Made by a program: the position numbers and the translations under genes. From contig NZ_KB889708.1 of assembly GCF_000372745.1 (NCBI RefSeq), positions 186,001 through 250,000 of the forward strand: DNA of 64,000 nt, in the 5' to 3' direction. Origin of the DNA: Embleya scabrispora DSM 41855. GTDB lineage: Bacteria > Actinomycetota > Actinomycetes > Streptomycetales > Streptomycetaceae. Below are positions 53,236 to 61,384 of the stretch, piece after piece; the stretch's first letter is position 1; the number at the start of each line of letters is the position of its first letter. Under the pieces are notes generated by a model, which had not been told where the DNA came from, ran no database searches, and worked only from the letters and a program-made list of their open reading frames with translations.

Positions 53236-54678
53236 TCAGTTCACTCTTCGGCGCATCGAGCGGTATTGCTCGGCATCGTGAGCACTGACGGATACAGGTT
53301 CGCCTGCGGCGTATGCGGAGTCCAACAGGGCTGGGGCGGTGTCGAGACGAGCGGCGCGCCCCAGCGCGTACAGGCCGAGTGCCGCGGCGCCGAGTGCGGT
53401 GCCTTCCGCGCCCGAGGAGAACACCGTGGGTCGGTCGAGCGCGGCGGCGACCACGGTCTGCCACAACGGCGAGCGGAAGGTGCCGCCGGTGATGCGCACG
53501 GAGGTGATGGGATGGACGCGGTCCAGGTCGGCGACGATTTCCGCGAGACGAAGAGCGGTTCCTTCGACGGCGGCGCGCACGAAGTGGCCGCGGGTGTGGT
53601 GGTGGGTGAGCCCCAGATAGGCGCCGCGCAACTGTGGGTTCCACAGCGGTGAGCGTTCGGGAAGCAGGTAGGGGAGCATGACCAGGCCGTCACTGCCGAT
53701 GGGTACCGCTTCGGCCAGTTCGAGCAGCTCGGTGTCGCGTCGTGGACCCGCTTCCAGATCGGAGGCGAATACGTCTCCGGCCCAGCGGACCACGCTGCCG
53801 CCGTTACTGACCGCGCCGCCGATCACCCAGATCGAGTCGGTCAGCGCGTAGCTGAACAGTCGGCCCTCCGGATCCGCGTACGGTTCGGTCGCGACGGTTC
53901 GCACCGCGCCGCTGGTGCCCAGCGAGAGTCCGGCCACGCCGGGGGCCATCGCCCCGGTGCCGAGGTTGCCGAGGGGGCCGTCGGCTGCGCCCGTGACGAC
54001 GGGAGTGCCGGCGGGGATGCCGGTTGCCCGTGCCGCGGCGGGTGAGAGGTCCAGGACCGCGGTGGTGGGCAGTATTCGGGGCAGTTGCTCGGGCCGGACA
54101 CCGGTGAGCCGGAGCGCCTCGGGGTTCCACTGTCGTGTTGTCATGTCCAGCATGCCGGTTCCGGAGGCAGAGGACAGTTCCGTGACGAGATCGCCCGTCA
54201 GCTGCAGCAGGACATGGTCCTTCAATCCGGCCCACCAACGGGTTCGCGACCACAGCTCCGGTGTTTCCTGGCGGAACCACAGCAGTTTGGCGAGTGGGGT
54301 CATCGGATGGACGGGAGTGCCGGAGACGCGCTGTAGTTCGGTTGCCTGCCCGGAGAGGTGCAGTTGCCACGCCTGGTCCACGGCACGGTCGTCCGCCCAC
54401 GTCACCAAGGGTGTGAGTGGGTGTTTGCGGTCGTCCAGGGCGAGCAGGCCGTGCATCGCCGTACCGACGGATATCGCCACGATGCGCGAGCCCGTGCAGG
54501 CGTTCGCGCATTCGCTCAGGACGTGGGTGATCGCGGCCGAGACGTGCGCCAGGTTCTGGGCGGGACCGGGCGGGCACTCCCGGGTGGCGAGATGTCGCCG
54601 GGTGGAGCCGAGCCGGAAGGCGACGGCTTTGACCGCGGTGGTCCCGACATCGAGGCCGATGACGACCTCGCCGGTCAT
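53236..54678 (-). CDS. FGGY carbohydrate kinase, gluconokinase-like
   Basis: 480 residues, start overlapping the stop of the truncated uxuB copy (ATGA). The actin-like fold begins EVVIGLDVGTTAVKAVAFRL. The substrate Asp is in PLVTWADDRAVDQAW, and the phosphate motifs are VVTGAADGPLGNLGTGAMAP, VAGLSLGTSGAVRTVATEP and RITGGTFRSPLWQTVVAAAL. The TWADDR motif and length favour gluconokinase over xylulokinase. In a locus making mannonate from glucuronate without a visible UxuA, a gluconokinase would phosphorylate gluconate formed by C2 epimerisation. Substrate is inferred. Confidence 0.83.
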   Translation of the reverse strand: MTGEVVIGLDVGTTAVKAVAFRLGSTRRHLATRECPPGPAQNLAHVSAAITHVLSECANACTGSRIVAISVGTAMHGLLALDDRKHPLTPLVTWADDRAVDQAWQLHLSGQATELQRVSGTPVHPMTPLAKLLWFRQETPELWSRTRWWAGLKDHVLLQLTGDLVTELSSASGTGMLDMTTRQWNPEALRLTGVRPEQLPRILPTTAVLDLSPAAARATGIPAGTPVVTGAADGPLGNLGTGAMAPGVAGLSLGTSGAVRTVATEPYADPEGRLFSYALTDSIWVIGGAVSNGGSVVRWAGDVFASDLEAGPRRDTELLELAEAVPIGSDGLVMLPYLLPERSPLWNPQLRGAYLGLTHHHTRGHFVRAAVEGTALRLAEIVADLDRVHPITSVRITGGTFRSPLWQTVVAAALDRPTVFSSGAEGTALGAAALGLYALGRAARLDTAPALLDSAYAAGEPVSVSAHDAEQYRSMRRRVN

Positions 54679-55100
54679 ATGAGGTCCCCGGCCTGGGCCG
54701 TGACCGCCGGCAGCGCACTGTCGAGGCCGCCCTCGGGAGTCCGGCCGCGGCCCGCTTCGGTGACGGTCGGCGTGACGACCGCCGGGTCCGGTGACGACCG
54801 GTCGGTGAACCGGGTGGCGCGGTCCGCGCCCGGATGCGCCGCGCCGACCGACGCGATCGACTCGCACCGGTCGCCGTCGCTCCCCCGGGCGATCAGGGTG
54901 TACATGCCGCCTTGGGCGGTCGGGCGCCGGGCGTTGTCGGTGCTGCTCCCGGTGAAGGAGGCGATGCCCCGGTGGACGGTGTCCGTCGCGTGCCCGGTGT
55001 ACCAGGCCCGGTGTGCGCGGAAGAACCCGCCCGGTCCCGGATGGAGGAGGCGAATCGGCGCCGGACGCCCGTCGAGGGTGCGGGTCGAGGCGGTGATCAC
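54675..55100 (-). pseudogene. Truncated uxuB copy (mannitol dehydrogenase family)
   Basis: 141 codons aligning with the start of the intact gene at 58500-59873: GRPAPIRLLHPGPGGFFRAH against GRPAAPVRMLHLGLGGFFRAH, then FRAHRAWYTGHATD and GIASFTGSSTDNARRPTAQG. The nucleotide-binding Gly motif is altered (GPGG for GLGG), and the frame drifts to Pro/Gly-rich sequence and stops at LPAVTAQAGDLI. The catalytic C-terminal domain is absent. It keeps the operon overlaps at both ends, so it is still translatable, but cannot be a working reductase. Confidence 0.8.
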
Positions 55101-56500
55101 AGCTTGAACGCCTTTCGCGGGTTGACCGTGACCAGATCCACGGCCGTCTCCATCGCCTCGTCCTCGTCGAGTCGGTGCTCGGCGACCAGTTCGGCGAGAT
55201 AGCCGCAGTCCAGCCGCCGCGACATGTCGTGTCGGGCGGGGATGGAGCAGAAGGCTCGGGTGTCGTCGACGAAGCCGGACGTCCGGGAGAAGCCCGCTGT
55301 CTCGGTAACCGCGCGGCGGAACCGGCGGATGGCGTCGGGGGCGTCGAGGAACCACCACGGGGCGCCCGCGTAGACCGAGGGGTAGAACCCGGCCAGCGGA
55401 GCGATCTCCCTGGTGAAGACGGCCTCGTCGAGGGTGAACAGGATCAGGTGGAATCCTTCGGCGGTTCCGTACCTTTGCAGGAGCGGACGCAGGGCGTCGG
55501 TGAACTCGGCGCGCAGCGGGATGTCGTGGCCGGTGTCGGGGCCGTACCGGTGGTGGGTGGGCGCGTGATGGTTGCGGCGCACGGATGGGTGCAGGGTCAT
55601 CACGAGGCCGTCGTCGCAGGACATGCGGGCCATCTCGAGCAGCATGTGTCGACGGAAGGCGACGCCCTCGGCTTCGCTCGCCGTGCCCTGCAGGGCGGCC
55701 CGGTAGATGCGGGCGGCCTCGCCGTGGGTCAGCGGTTCGGTGCCCACGTCCGGGTGGCTGTGGTCGGCGGAGGTGGCGCCGTGCGCGATGAAGTGGCGTC
55801 GTCGGTTTTCCAACGCCCGGATGTAGCCGTCGTAGTCCGAGGTGTCGACGTCCGCGGCCTCGCCCAGGCGGGTCACGGCCTTTCCCCAACCCTGACCGGG
55901 TTCCAGGTAGCGGTCGGGCCGGAAGGTGGGGAGGACCCGCGCCGTCCATTCGGGGTCGGCGGCCAGCGCCCGGTGAGCGGCCAGATCGTCCGCGGGGTCG
56001 TCGGTGGTGGCCAGCACCTCGATGCCGAAGCGGCGGAACAGTGCCCGCGGGTGGAAGGCCGGATCGGCCAGCCGCGCGGCGATCCGGTCGTAGATCCGGT
56101 CGGCCGTGGCCGCGGCGGGCCGCTCGGTCACGCCGAAGATCTCGACGAGTTCCGCCTCCATCCAGTAGCGGACAGGGGTCCCTCGGAAGGCGGTCCAGTG
56201 CTCACACATCGTGCGCCACACCTGGCGGCCCTGCTGTTCGGGCAGTGGCCCCTGCCCTACTCCGAGTTCGTCGAGCGGGACACCGCGGGCGTGCAGCAGG
56301 CGCGTGACGTAGTGATCGGAGGAGATCAGCAGACTCGCCGGATCGCTGAACGGCTTGTCGTCGACCAGCAGCCGAGGGTCCACGTGACCGTGCGGCGACA
56401 GGATCGGCAGGTCGCGGACCGCTTCGTAGAGACGGCGGGCGACGGCGCGTGTTTGTGCGTCGACGGGCAAGAGCCTGTCGGGATGGAGTGAGGAGGGCAT
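55097..56500 (-). CDS. uxaC: Glucuronate isomerase
   Basis: 467 residues. It interconverts D-glucuronate and D-fructuronate (or galacturonate and tagaturonate). Family signatures: RDLPILSPHGHVDPRLLVDD (metal-binding HxH), RYWMEAELVEIFGV, IEVLATTDDPADDL, MTLHPSVRRNHH, and the end GYLAELVAEHRLDEDEAMET followed by VNPRKAFKL. The length is normal. The stop overlaps the truncated uxuB copy (GTGA). The promoter region carries the palindrome at 56533. It is the only intact uxaC in the window; a deleted copy sits at 59870. Confidence 0.92.
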   Translation of the reverse strand: MPSSLHPDRLLPVDAQTRAVARRLYEAVRDLPILSPHGHVDPRLLVDDKPFSDPASLLISSDHYVTRLLHARGVPLDELGVGQGPLPEQQGRQVWRTMCEHWTAFRGTPVRYWMEAELVEIFGVTERPAAATADRIYDRIAARLADPAFHPRALFRRFGIEVLATTDDPADDLAAHRALAADPEWTARVLPTFRPDRYLEPGQGWGKAVTRLGEAADVDTSDYDGYIRALENRRRHFIAHGATSADHSHPDVGTEPLTHGEAARIYRAALQGTASEAEGVAFRRHMLLEMARMSCDDGLVMTLHPSVRRNHHAPTHHRYGPDTGHDIPLRAEFTDALRPLLQRYGTAEGFHLILFTLDEAVFTREIAPLAGFYPSVYAGAPWWFLDAPDAIRRFRRAVTETAGFSRTSGFVDDTRAFCSIPARHDMSRRLDCGYLAELVAEHRLDEDEAMETAVDLVTVNPRKAFKL

Positions 56501-56532
56501 GTTCCGAATGGTTGTCCGCAGCCGGAGGCCAC

Positions 56533-56556
56533 GGCAACCGGTTGTCATGTGTTGCC
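56533..56556. promoter_or_regulatory. Palindromic operator upstream of uxaC
   Basis: GGCAACCGGTTGTCATGTGTTGCC, 33 nt before the uxaC start. The core AACCGGTT is typical of LacI-family sites. The same 24-nt element with one change lies at 60087-60110 before the second block. Confidence 0.7.
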
Positions 56557-56651
56557 GCGAGAGCTTGTGTGCGGGGGTGGGCACAGGCGTCGATCAGCAA
56601 GGACTGTGGGCGACTTGGGCCGCTGGGGGGTAGCCGGCAACGGAACGGGGC

Positions 56652-57353
56652 TCATTCCCGGCCGTCCGACCCCCACGATGGAGCCCCGGCCGCCGGCGTG
56701 AGGGGTGCCGCGATCTGCGCGGCGAGGTGCCCGGCCCCGAAGCCGTTGTCGATGTTGACGACCGCGACCCCGGGGCTGCACGCGTTGAGCATCGACAGCA
56801 GGGGTGCCAGGCCGCCGAAGGCCGCTCCGTAGCCGACGGAGGTCGGCACCGCGACGACGGGCGCGGCGACCAGCCCCGCCACCACGCTGGGCAGCGCGCC
56901 GTCCATGCCTGCGGCAACCACCACGACCCGGGCGGAACGCAGCAGGTCGAGCATGCCGATCACGCGGTGGAGCCCGGCAACGCCCACGTCCACGGCCAGC
57001 TCACAGCGCCGTCCCAGATAGCGGGCGGTCAGTTCGGCCTCGAGCGCCACCGGGAGGTCGGAGGTGCCCGCCGCCAACACGACCACGAGACCTCCCTCCG
57101 GAGCGGGCGGTTCGGGCGGCCACACCAGCAACCGGGCGTCCGACTCGTGACGGGCGTCGGGCAGTTCGGCGAGGACGGCCCGCGCGTGCTCGGGACCGGC
57201 GCGGGTGAACAGGGCCACCGCCCGGCCGCGCTCGCGCAGCTCGACAGCGATCGCGCCCACCTGGTCCGGGGTCTTCCCCTCGCAGAAGATCGCCTCCGGA
57301 TACCCCCTGCGGTCGATCCGCTCATGGTCGAGACGTGCGAACGATTCAGCCAT
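56652..57353 (-). CDS. larB: Nickel-pincer cofactor biosynthesis protein LarB
   Basis: 233 residues. LarB carboxylates and hydrolyses nicotinic acid adenine dinucleotide to the dicarboxylated mononucleotide precursor of the nickel-pincer cofactor. Signatures: YPEAIFCEGKTPDQVGAIAV at the N-terminus, VVVLAAGTSDLPVALEAELT, ARVVVVAAGMDGALPSVVAG and VVAVPTSVGYGAAFGGLAPL, all typical of its AIR-carboxylase-like (PurE) domain. It overlaps the end of larE by 8 nt. A short degenerate larB copy occurs at 62640-62770. Confidence 0.92.
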   Translation of the reverse strand: MAESFARLDHERIDRRGYPEAIFCEGKTPDQVGAIAVELRERGRAVALFTRAGPEHARAVLAELPDARHESDARLLVWPPEPPAPEGGLVVVLAAGTSDLPVALEAELTARYLGRRCELAVDVGVAGLHRVIGMLDLLRSARVVVVAAGMDGALPSVVAGLVAAPVVAVPTSVGYGAAFGGLAPLLSMLNACSPGVAVVNIDNGFGAGHLAAQIAAPLTPAAGAPSWGSDGRE

Positions 57354-58191
57354 GGCGAACTCCGATCAGGGAAAGCGTGAAGGCGCCCGATTGCATGCCG
57401 GCGAGATCGACGGCGACCATCCGGAACCCGGCGGCACGGACCACCGCCAGAGCCGACTCGCGCAGGTCGCCCGCGAGCGCCACAATCTCGGCGACGGGCA
57501 CCTCGATCCGTGCGACATCGCCGTGGTGGCGGACCCGGCAGTCGCTGAAACCCAGCCCCCGCAGGCCCCGTTCCGCCGCCTCCACCTGTCTCAGCTTTTG
57601 CGGTGTGACCTCGCTGAAGTGCGGGATCCGCGAGGCCAGACAAGGCGCGGCCGGTTTGTCCGCGCACGGCAGGCCCAGCGCGGCGGCGATCCGGCGGACC
57701 GCCGCCTTGTCCAGGCCCGCGTCGGCGAGCGGGCGCAGCACCCGGTGGCGCATGGCGGCCCTGCCGCCGGGACGGTCCGCACGCACCACGTCGTCGGCGT
57801 TCTCCCCGTAGGCGACGGCCGTCAGGCCGTGCGCCCGGACCACCTCCGCGGAAATGCGGGCGAACAACTCGTCCTTGCAGTGGAAGCACCGGTCGGGGCC
57901 GTTGGCCCGGTAGGCCGGCAGGTCGCCCTCATGGGTGGCGACCTCGACCACGCGCGCACCGATCTTCACGGCGACTCGCAGGGCTGCCGTCCGCTCGTCT
58001 GCGGCGAGGCTGGGCGAGACGCCGAGCACCGCGACCACGCGGTCGGCGCCCAGCGCTCGGACGGCCAGGGCCAACAGTACGGAGGAGTCCACTCCCCCGG
58101 AGAAGGCCACACCGAGCCGTCCGGGCGTGTGGAGCAGTGTTCCGACGCGGTCGGCGGCCTCGCTGTCGGCGTCGGACAGTCCCGGGAGCAT
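57346..58191 (-). CDS. larE: ATP-dependent sacrificial sulfur transferase LarE
   Basis: 281 residues, ATG after AGGAGA. The PP-loop LGVAFSGGVDSSVLLALAV binds ATP. CFHCKDELF is the conserved LarE motif, and C184 in PCLASRIPHF probably corresponds to the cysteine that donates its own sulfur in the Lactobacillus enzyme. LarE adenylates and thiolates the carboxylates made by LarB. Only one Cys is seen at the donor site, favouring the sacrificial rather than the Fe-S type. Upstream lies glucuronidase remnant sequence. Confidence 0.92.
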   Translation of the reverse strand: MLPGLSDADSEAADRVGTLLHTPGRLGVAFSGGVDSSVLLALAVRALGADRVVAVLGVSPSLAADERTAALRVAVKIGARVVEVATHEGDLPAYRANGPDRCFHCKDELFARISAEVVRAHGLTAVAYGENADDVVRADRPGGRAAMRHRVLRPLADAGLDKAAVRRIAAALGLPCADKPAAPCLASRIPHFSEVTPQKLRQVEAAERGLRGLGFSDCRVRHHGDVARIEVPVAEIVALAGDLRESALAVVRAAGFRMVAVDLAGMQSGAFTLSLIGVRHG

Positions 58192-58249
58192 GACGTGCTT
58201 CTCCTGTTCGAGGCCGGCTCGACGGTTTGCGGCCGTCGATTCCGCGCCG

Positions 58250-58440
58250 GCGGGTTCGCAGTGCACGAGCGGCCGACTCGGGTCGCCGGTCGCGGGTGAG
58301 CACACCCTTTTTGTCGCCGCCGACCCGGTGGATGCCGTCGCAGGTCCGGAAGTCCGCGAAGTTCCATACGTGCTCGCCAACGAACGCCTCGATTCGGTCG
58401 AACACCCGGTGGTGCATCTCCGGGTAATGCCTGCTGATAC
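58250..58440 (-). pseudogene. Beta-glucuronidase (GH2) C-terminal fragment
   Basis: The minus strand reads YPEMHHRVFDRIEAFVGEHV, then WNFADFRTCDGIHRVGGDKK and GVLTRDRRPESAARALR. This is the end of GH2 beta-glucuronidases (VGExVWNFADF...GNKKGxFTRDRxPK). Everything before this, including both catalytic Glu residues, is gone. It indicates that the locus once released glucuronate from glucuronides. Confidence 0.75.
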
Positions 58441-58459
58441 TTGTCCGTCCGGGAGATGT

Positions 58460-58502
58460 CCCGGGTTCCCGACGTCCACGCCGATGACGACGTCTTCGGT
58501 CA
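58460..58502 (-). pseudogene. First codons of a second FGGY kinase copy
   Basis: After the intact uxuB stop the sequence reads (CTG)TEDVVIGVDVGNPGH. This aligns with MTGEVVIGLDVGTTAV of the intact kinase, with the same 4-nt overlap geometry but CTG in place of ATG. Homology ends after about 14 codons, where glucuronidase sequence begins. Confidence 0.65.
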
Positions 58503-59873
58503 GGTGAGTTCCCAGGCGCGGGCGGTGAGCGCCTCGACCAGTTCGGTGTCTCGGGCGAGGGCGGGATCGAGGAAGGCCAGCACGGCGTGCGCGGCGTCGG
58601 ACGGTGAGCCGGTGAGGACCGGGGCGGCGGCGTCTCGTACCGGGATCCCGTTGCTGCCGAGCAGGTGCAGCAACCACGCTGCGATGACGCGGAGCGCACC
58701 GGGCGGCATCGCCCCGGCCGTCCGCTCGGCGTAGAGCGTCGGAAGCACGCGCACCGGGATCTTCTGGGCTCCGTCCTCGGCGATCTTGGCGAGGGTGTGT
58801 CGGATGCGCGGGTTCGCGAAGCGGGCCGTCAGCGCGTCCCGGTAGGCGGCCAGCGCGGTTTCGGGGAAGTCCAGGTGGGCCGAGGCCTCGTCCCACCATT
58901 CGCGCACCCAGACCCGGCAGACCGGATCGGCCACGGCCTCGGCGACGGTGGCGTGCCCGCGAAACGGCGCCGCGTACGCCAACAGCGAGTGAGCGCCGTT
59001 CAGCAGCGACAGTTTGCGTTCCTCGTACGGCGTGACGTCGGCGACGAAGCGGGCACCGGCGTCCTCCCAGCGGGGCCGCCCGGCCGGAAACTCGCCGTTG
59101 AGCACCCACTCGGTGAACGGCTCGGTGACGACGGGGACTTCGTCGCGGCGCCCGGTCGCCTCGCGGACGGCGGCCACGTCGTCCGCAGTGGTCCACGGGG
59201 TGATCCGATCGACCATGGTGCCGACGTACGAGGCGTGCGCGGCCGCCTCGCGCCATCCGGGACGCCCGATCGTGTCCGCCAGTTCGCCGATCACCCGGGC
59301 GGTGACCTCGCCGTTTCCCGGCAGGTTGTCGCACGGCACGACAGCCACGGGGCCGCCGCTCGCGCGCTGCCTGGCGGCCAGCCCGGCCAGCAGCCGCGCG
59401 GCGACTGTCGATACCGGGGCCTCCGGATCGGCGCGAAGTGCGGCGATATCGGCGCTCACATCGGCGCGTCGGGTGTCCAGGCCGCCCCCGGCGGCGCGTG
59501 TGTACGCCGCCTCGGTGACCGTCAGGGTGACCACCGCGAGTTCCGGCCGCCGCCAGTGGTCCAGCCACGCGGCGTGGTCGCCGCCGGAGTGCGCCGAGGT
59601 GAGCGAACCGACCACCTCGAAGCGGTCGCGGTCGGGAGCGCGGGTGACCAACGTGTAGAGCCCGTCCTGGGCGGTGAGCCGCTCGGCGATCGCGGTGCTG
59701 CGCCCGGTGAACGCCGCGATCCCCCACCGGTCGGCGTCGCCGGCGTGCTCGGTGTACCAGGCCTGATGGGCCCGGAAGAAGCCGCCCAGGCCGAGGTGGA
59801 GCATGCGCACCGGCGCGGCGGGGCGTCCGTCGTCCGCGCGGGACAAGGGCCGGGTCGCGGGTTGGGCGGTCAC
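58500..59873 (-). CDS. uxuB: Fructuronate reductase (mannitol dehydrogenase family)
   Basis: 457 residues from GTG overlapping the preceding stop (GTGA). NAD-binding start MLHLGLGGFFRAHQAWYTEH; WGIAAFTGRSTAIAERLTAQ; CDNLPGNGEVTARVIGELAD; GTMVDRITPWTTADD; and the catalytic Lys/Asn/His region RKLSLLNGAHSLLAYAAPFR. Members reduce fructuronate to D-mannonate (UxuB), tagaturonate to altronate, or act on mannitol. The paired glucuronate isomerase favours UxuB. It is the only intact copy; the second is truncated at 54675. Confidence 0.88.
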   Translation of the reverse strand: MTAQPATRPLSRADDGRPAAPVRMLHLGLGGFFRAHQAWYTEHAGDADRWGIAAFTGRSTAIAERLTAQDGLYTLVTRAPDRDRFEVVGSLTSAHSGGDHAAWLDHWRRPELAVVTLTVTEAAYTRAAGGGLDTRRADVSADIAALRADPEAPVSTVAARLLAGLAARQRASGGPVAVVPCDNLPGNGEVTARVIGELADTIGRPGWREAAAHASYVGTMVDRITPWTTADDVAAVREATGRRDEVPVVTEPFTEWVLNGEFPAGRPRWEDAGARFVADVTPYEERKLSLLNGAHSLLAYAAPFRGHATVAEAVADPVCRVWVREWWDEASAHLDFPETALAAYRDALTARFANPRIRHTLAKIAEDGAQKIPVRVLPTLYAERTAGAMPPGALRVIAAWLLHLLGSNGIPVRDAAAPVLTGSPSDAAHAVLAFLDPALARDTELVEALTARAWELT

Positions 59874-60055
59874 AGTTCGAAGACCTTTCGCGGGTTGACG
59901 CTCGCCGGTTCCGTCGCCGCCTCGAATGCCTCGTCCCGGCCGAGCCGGTGCGGTGACGGGATCGGCAGGTCGCGCACCGTCTCGTACCGGCGCCGGGCGA
60001 GAGCCCGCACACCGGGGTCGACGGGGAGTGGTCGGTCGGAGTGGGGGCTTGGCAT
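59870..60055 (-). pseudogene. uxaC copy with large internal deletion
   Basis: 61 codons. The first 36 (PHSDRPLPVDPGVRALARRR and YETVRDLPIPSPH) match the uxaC N-terminus, and the last 25 (RLGRDEAFEAATEPASVNPR then KVFEL) match its C-terminus. About 400 codons between are deleted in frame. It keeps its start, its stop and the GTGA coupling to uxuB, so it may persist as a translational leader for uxuB. Confidence 0.8.
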
Positions 60056-60086
60056 GACGGCATGTTCGCTGCCGTCGGCCTGGCGC

Positions 60087-60110
60087 GGCAACCGGTTGCC
60101 ATGTGTTGCC
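60087..60110. promoter_or_regulatory. Palindromic operator between the second uxa block and larA
   Basis: GGCAACCGGTTGCC is a perfect 14-bp palindrome followed by ATGTGTTGCC. The element is shared with 56533-56556. It lies 32 nt before the uxaC remnant (minus) and 45 nt before larA (plus), so one repressor could control both directions. Confidence 0.72.
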
Positions 60111-60154
60111 CTGGGCACTTGCACCGTGTCGGACGCCATGATCCCCTGGCCGCC

Positions 60155-61384
60155 ATGACAGCACAGATAGGTGGGCCGGGCGCCGTCCTCCCCGAGGCCC
60201 GGGTGCGAGCCTTCGTCGCCGAACAACTGGCCGACGAGGATCTCGACGGCCGGAGCGTATGCCTGGTGGTACCCGACGGCACCCGCAGTTGCCCGCTTCC
60301 GCTGCTGCTCGCCGCGGTGCACGAGGCGCTGTACGGCCGGGTCTCCCGGTTGACGGTGCTTGTCGCGTTGGGTACGCACGCGCCGATGGGCGAGGCCGAA
60401 CTGGCCACCCACGTCCCGCCGCTGCCGGGCATGACCGTCCTCAACCACGAGTGGTGGAAGCCGTCGACGTTCGCCTCGGTCGGCACGATCGGCGCCGAGC
60501 GCGTGGCCGAGTTGTCCGGCGGGCTGCTGCGCCAAGAGGTCGACGTGCGCCTCAACCGGGCCGTCGTGGACCACGACGTGGCCTTGGTCGTCGGCCCGGT
60601 CTTCCCGCACGAAGTGGTCGGCTTCTCCGGCGGTGACAAGTACTTCTTCCCCGGCGTCGCGGGCGCCGACATCATCGACCTGTCGCACTGGCTCGGGGCC
60701 CTGATCACCAGCGCGGAGATCATCGGAACGCGCGGCATCACCCCGGTCCGCGCGCTGATCCACGAGGCGGCCGCGCTGATCCCGAGCCGCAGGCGCGCAC
60801 TGTGCGTCGTGGTCGAATCCGGCACCGGAGCGCTGCAGTCGATGGCGTACGGGACCCCGGAGGCGGCCTGGTCGGCGGCGGCCGACGTGTCCGCGCAGGT
60901 CCACGTCCGCTACCTCGACGCCCCCGTGCGGCGTGTGCTGTCCGTGATCCCGGAGAAGTACGAGGACATCTGGACCGCGGCGAAGGGCTTTTACAAGCTC
61001 GAACCGGTCGTCGCGGACGGCGGCGAGGTCGTCCTGTACGCACCGCACGTGCGGACGATCTCCGCGATGCACCCGGAGATCGAGGAGATCGGCTACCACT
61101 GCCGCGACTACTTCACCAAGCAGTGGGACCGCTTCAAGCACCTGCACTGGGGCGTCCTGGCGCACTCCACCCACCTGCGCGGCGCGGGTACGTACGACGA
61201 AGAGCGCGGCGAGCACTGCCGGTTGACCGTCACCCTCGCGACCGGCATTCCCGAAAGCGTCGTCCGCGGGGCGAACCTCGGCCATCTGGACCCCTCCGCG
61301 GTGGATTTCGCGGCGTTCGCCGCCGACCCGGACACACTCGTCGTGCCGCAAGCCGGCGAGGTCCTGCATCGGCTGCGCCCGTGA
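60155..61384 (+). CDS. larA: LarA-family nickel-pincer racemase/epimerase
   Basis: 409 residues. The LarA active-site pattern is complete. H75 is in GTHAPMG, H152 in FPHEVVGFSGG, the cofactor-binding K162 in GGDKYFFPGV and H178 in DLSHWLG. The spacings (10 and 16) equal those of H174, K184 and H200 in lactate racemase. LarA relatives racemise or epimerise 2-hydroxy acids by hydride transfer to the nickel-pincer nucleotide; known substrates include lactate, malate and gluconate. The hexuronate context favours a sugar acid, such as mannonate/gluconate C2 epimerisation. It is followed by larC with overlap. Confidence 0.88.
   Translation: MTAQIGGPGAVLPEARVRAFVAEQLADEDLDGRSVCLVVPDGTRSCPLPLLLAAVHEALYGRVSRLTVLVALGTHAPMGEAELATHVPPLPGMTVLNHEWWKPSTFASVGTIGAERVAELSGGLLRQEVDVRLNRAVVDHDVALVVGPVFPHEVVGFSGGDKYFFPGVAGADIIDLSHWLGALITSAEIIGTRGITPVRALIHEAAALIPSRRRALCVVVESGTGALQSMAYGTPEAAWSAAADVSAQVHVRYLDAPVRRVLSVIPEKYEDIWTAAKGFYKLEPVVADGGEVVLYAPHVRTISAMHPEIEEIGYHCRDYFTKQWDRFKHLHWGVLAHSTHLRGAGTYDEERGEHCRLTVTLATGIPESVVRGANLGHLDPSAVDFAAFAADPDTLVVPQAGEVLHRLRP

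Noticed and set aside
57346-60825. 1159-codon open frame on the minus strand
   Set aside because: Only its last 281 codons (larE) are coding. The rest is antisense or out of frame to uxuB and larA and has no family motifs. High GC keeps such frames open.
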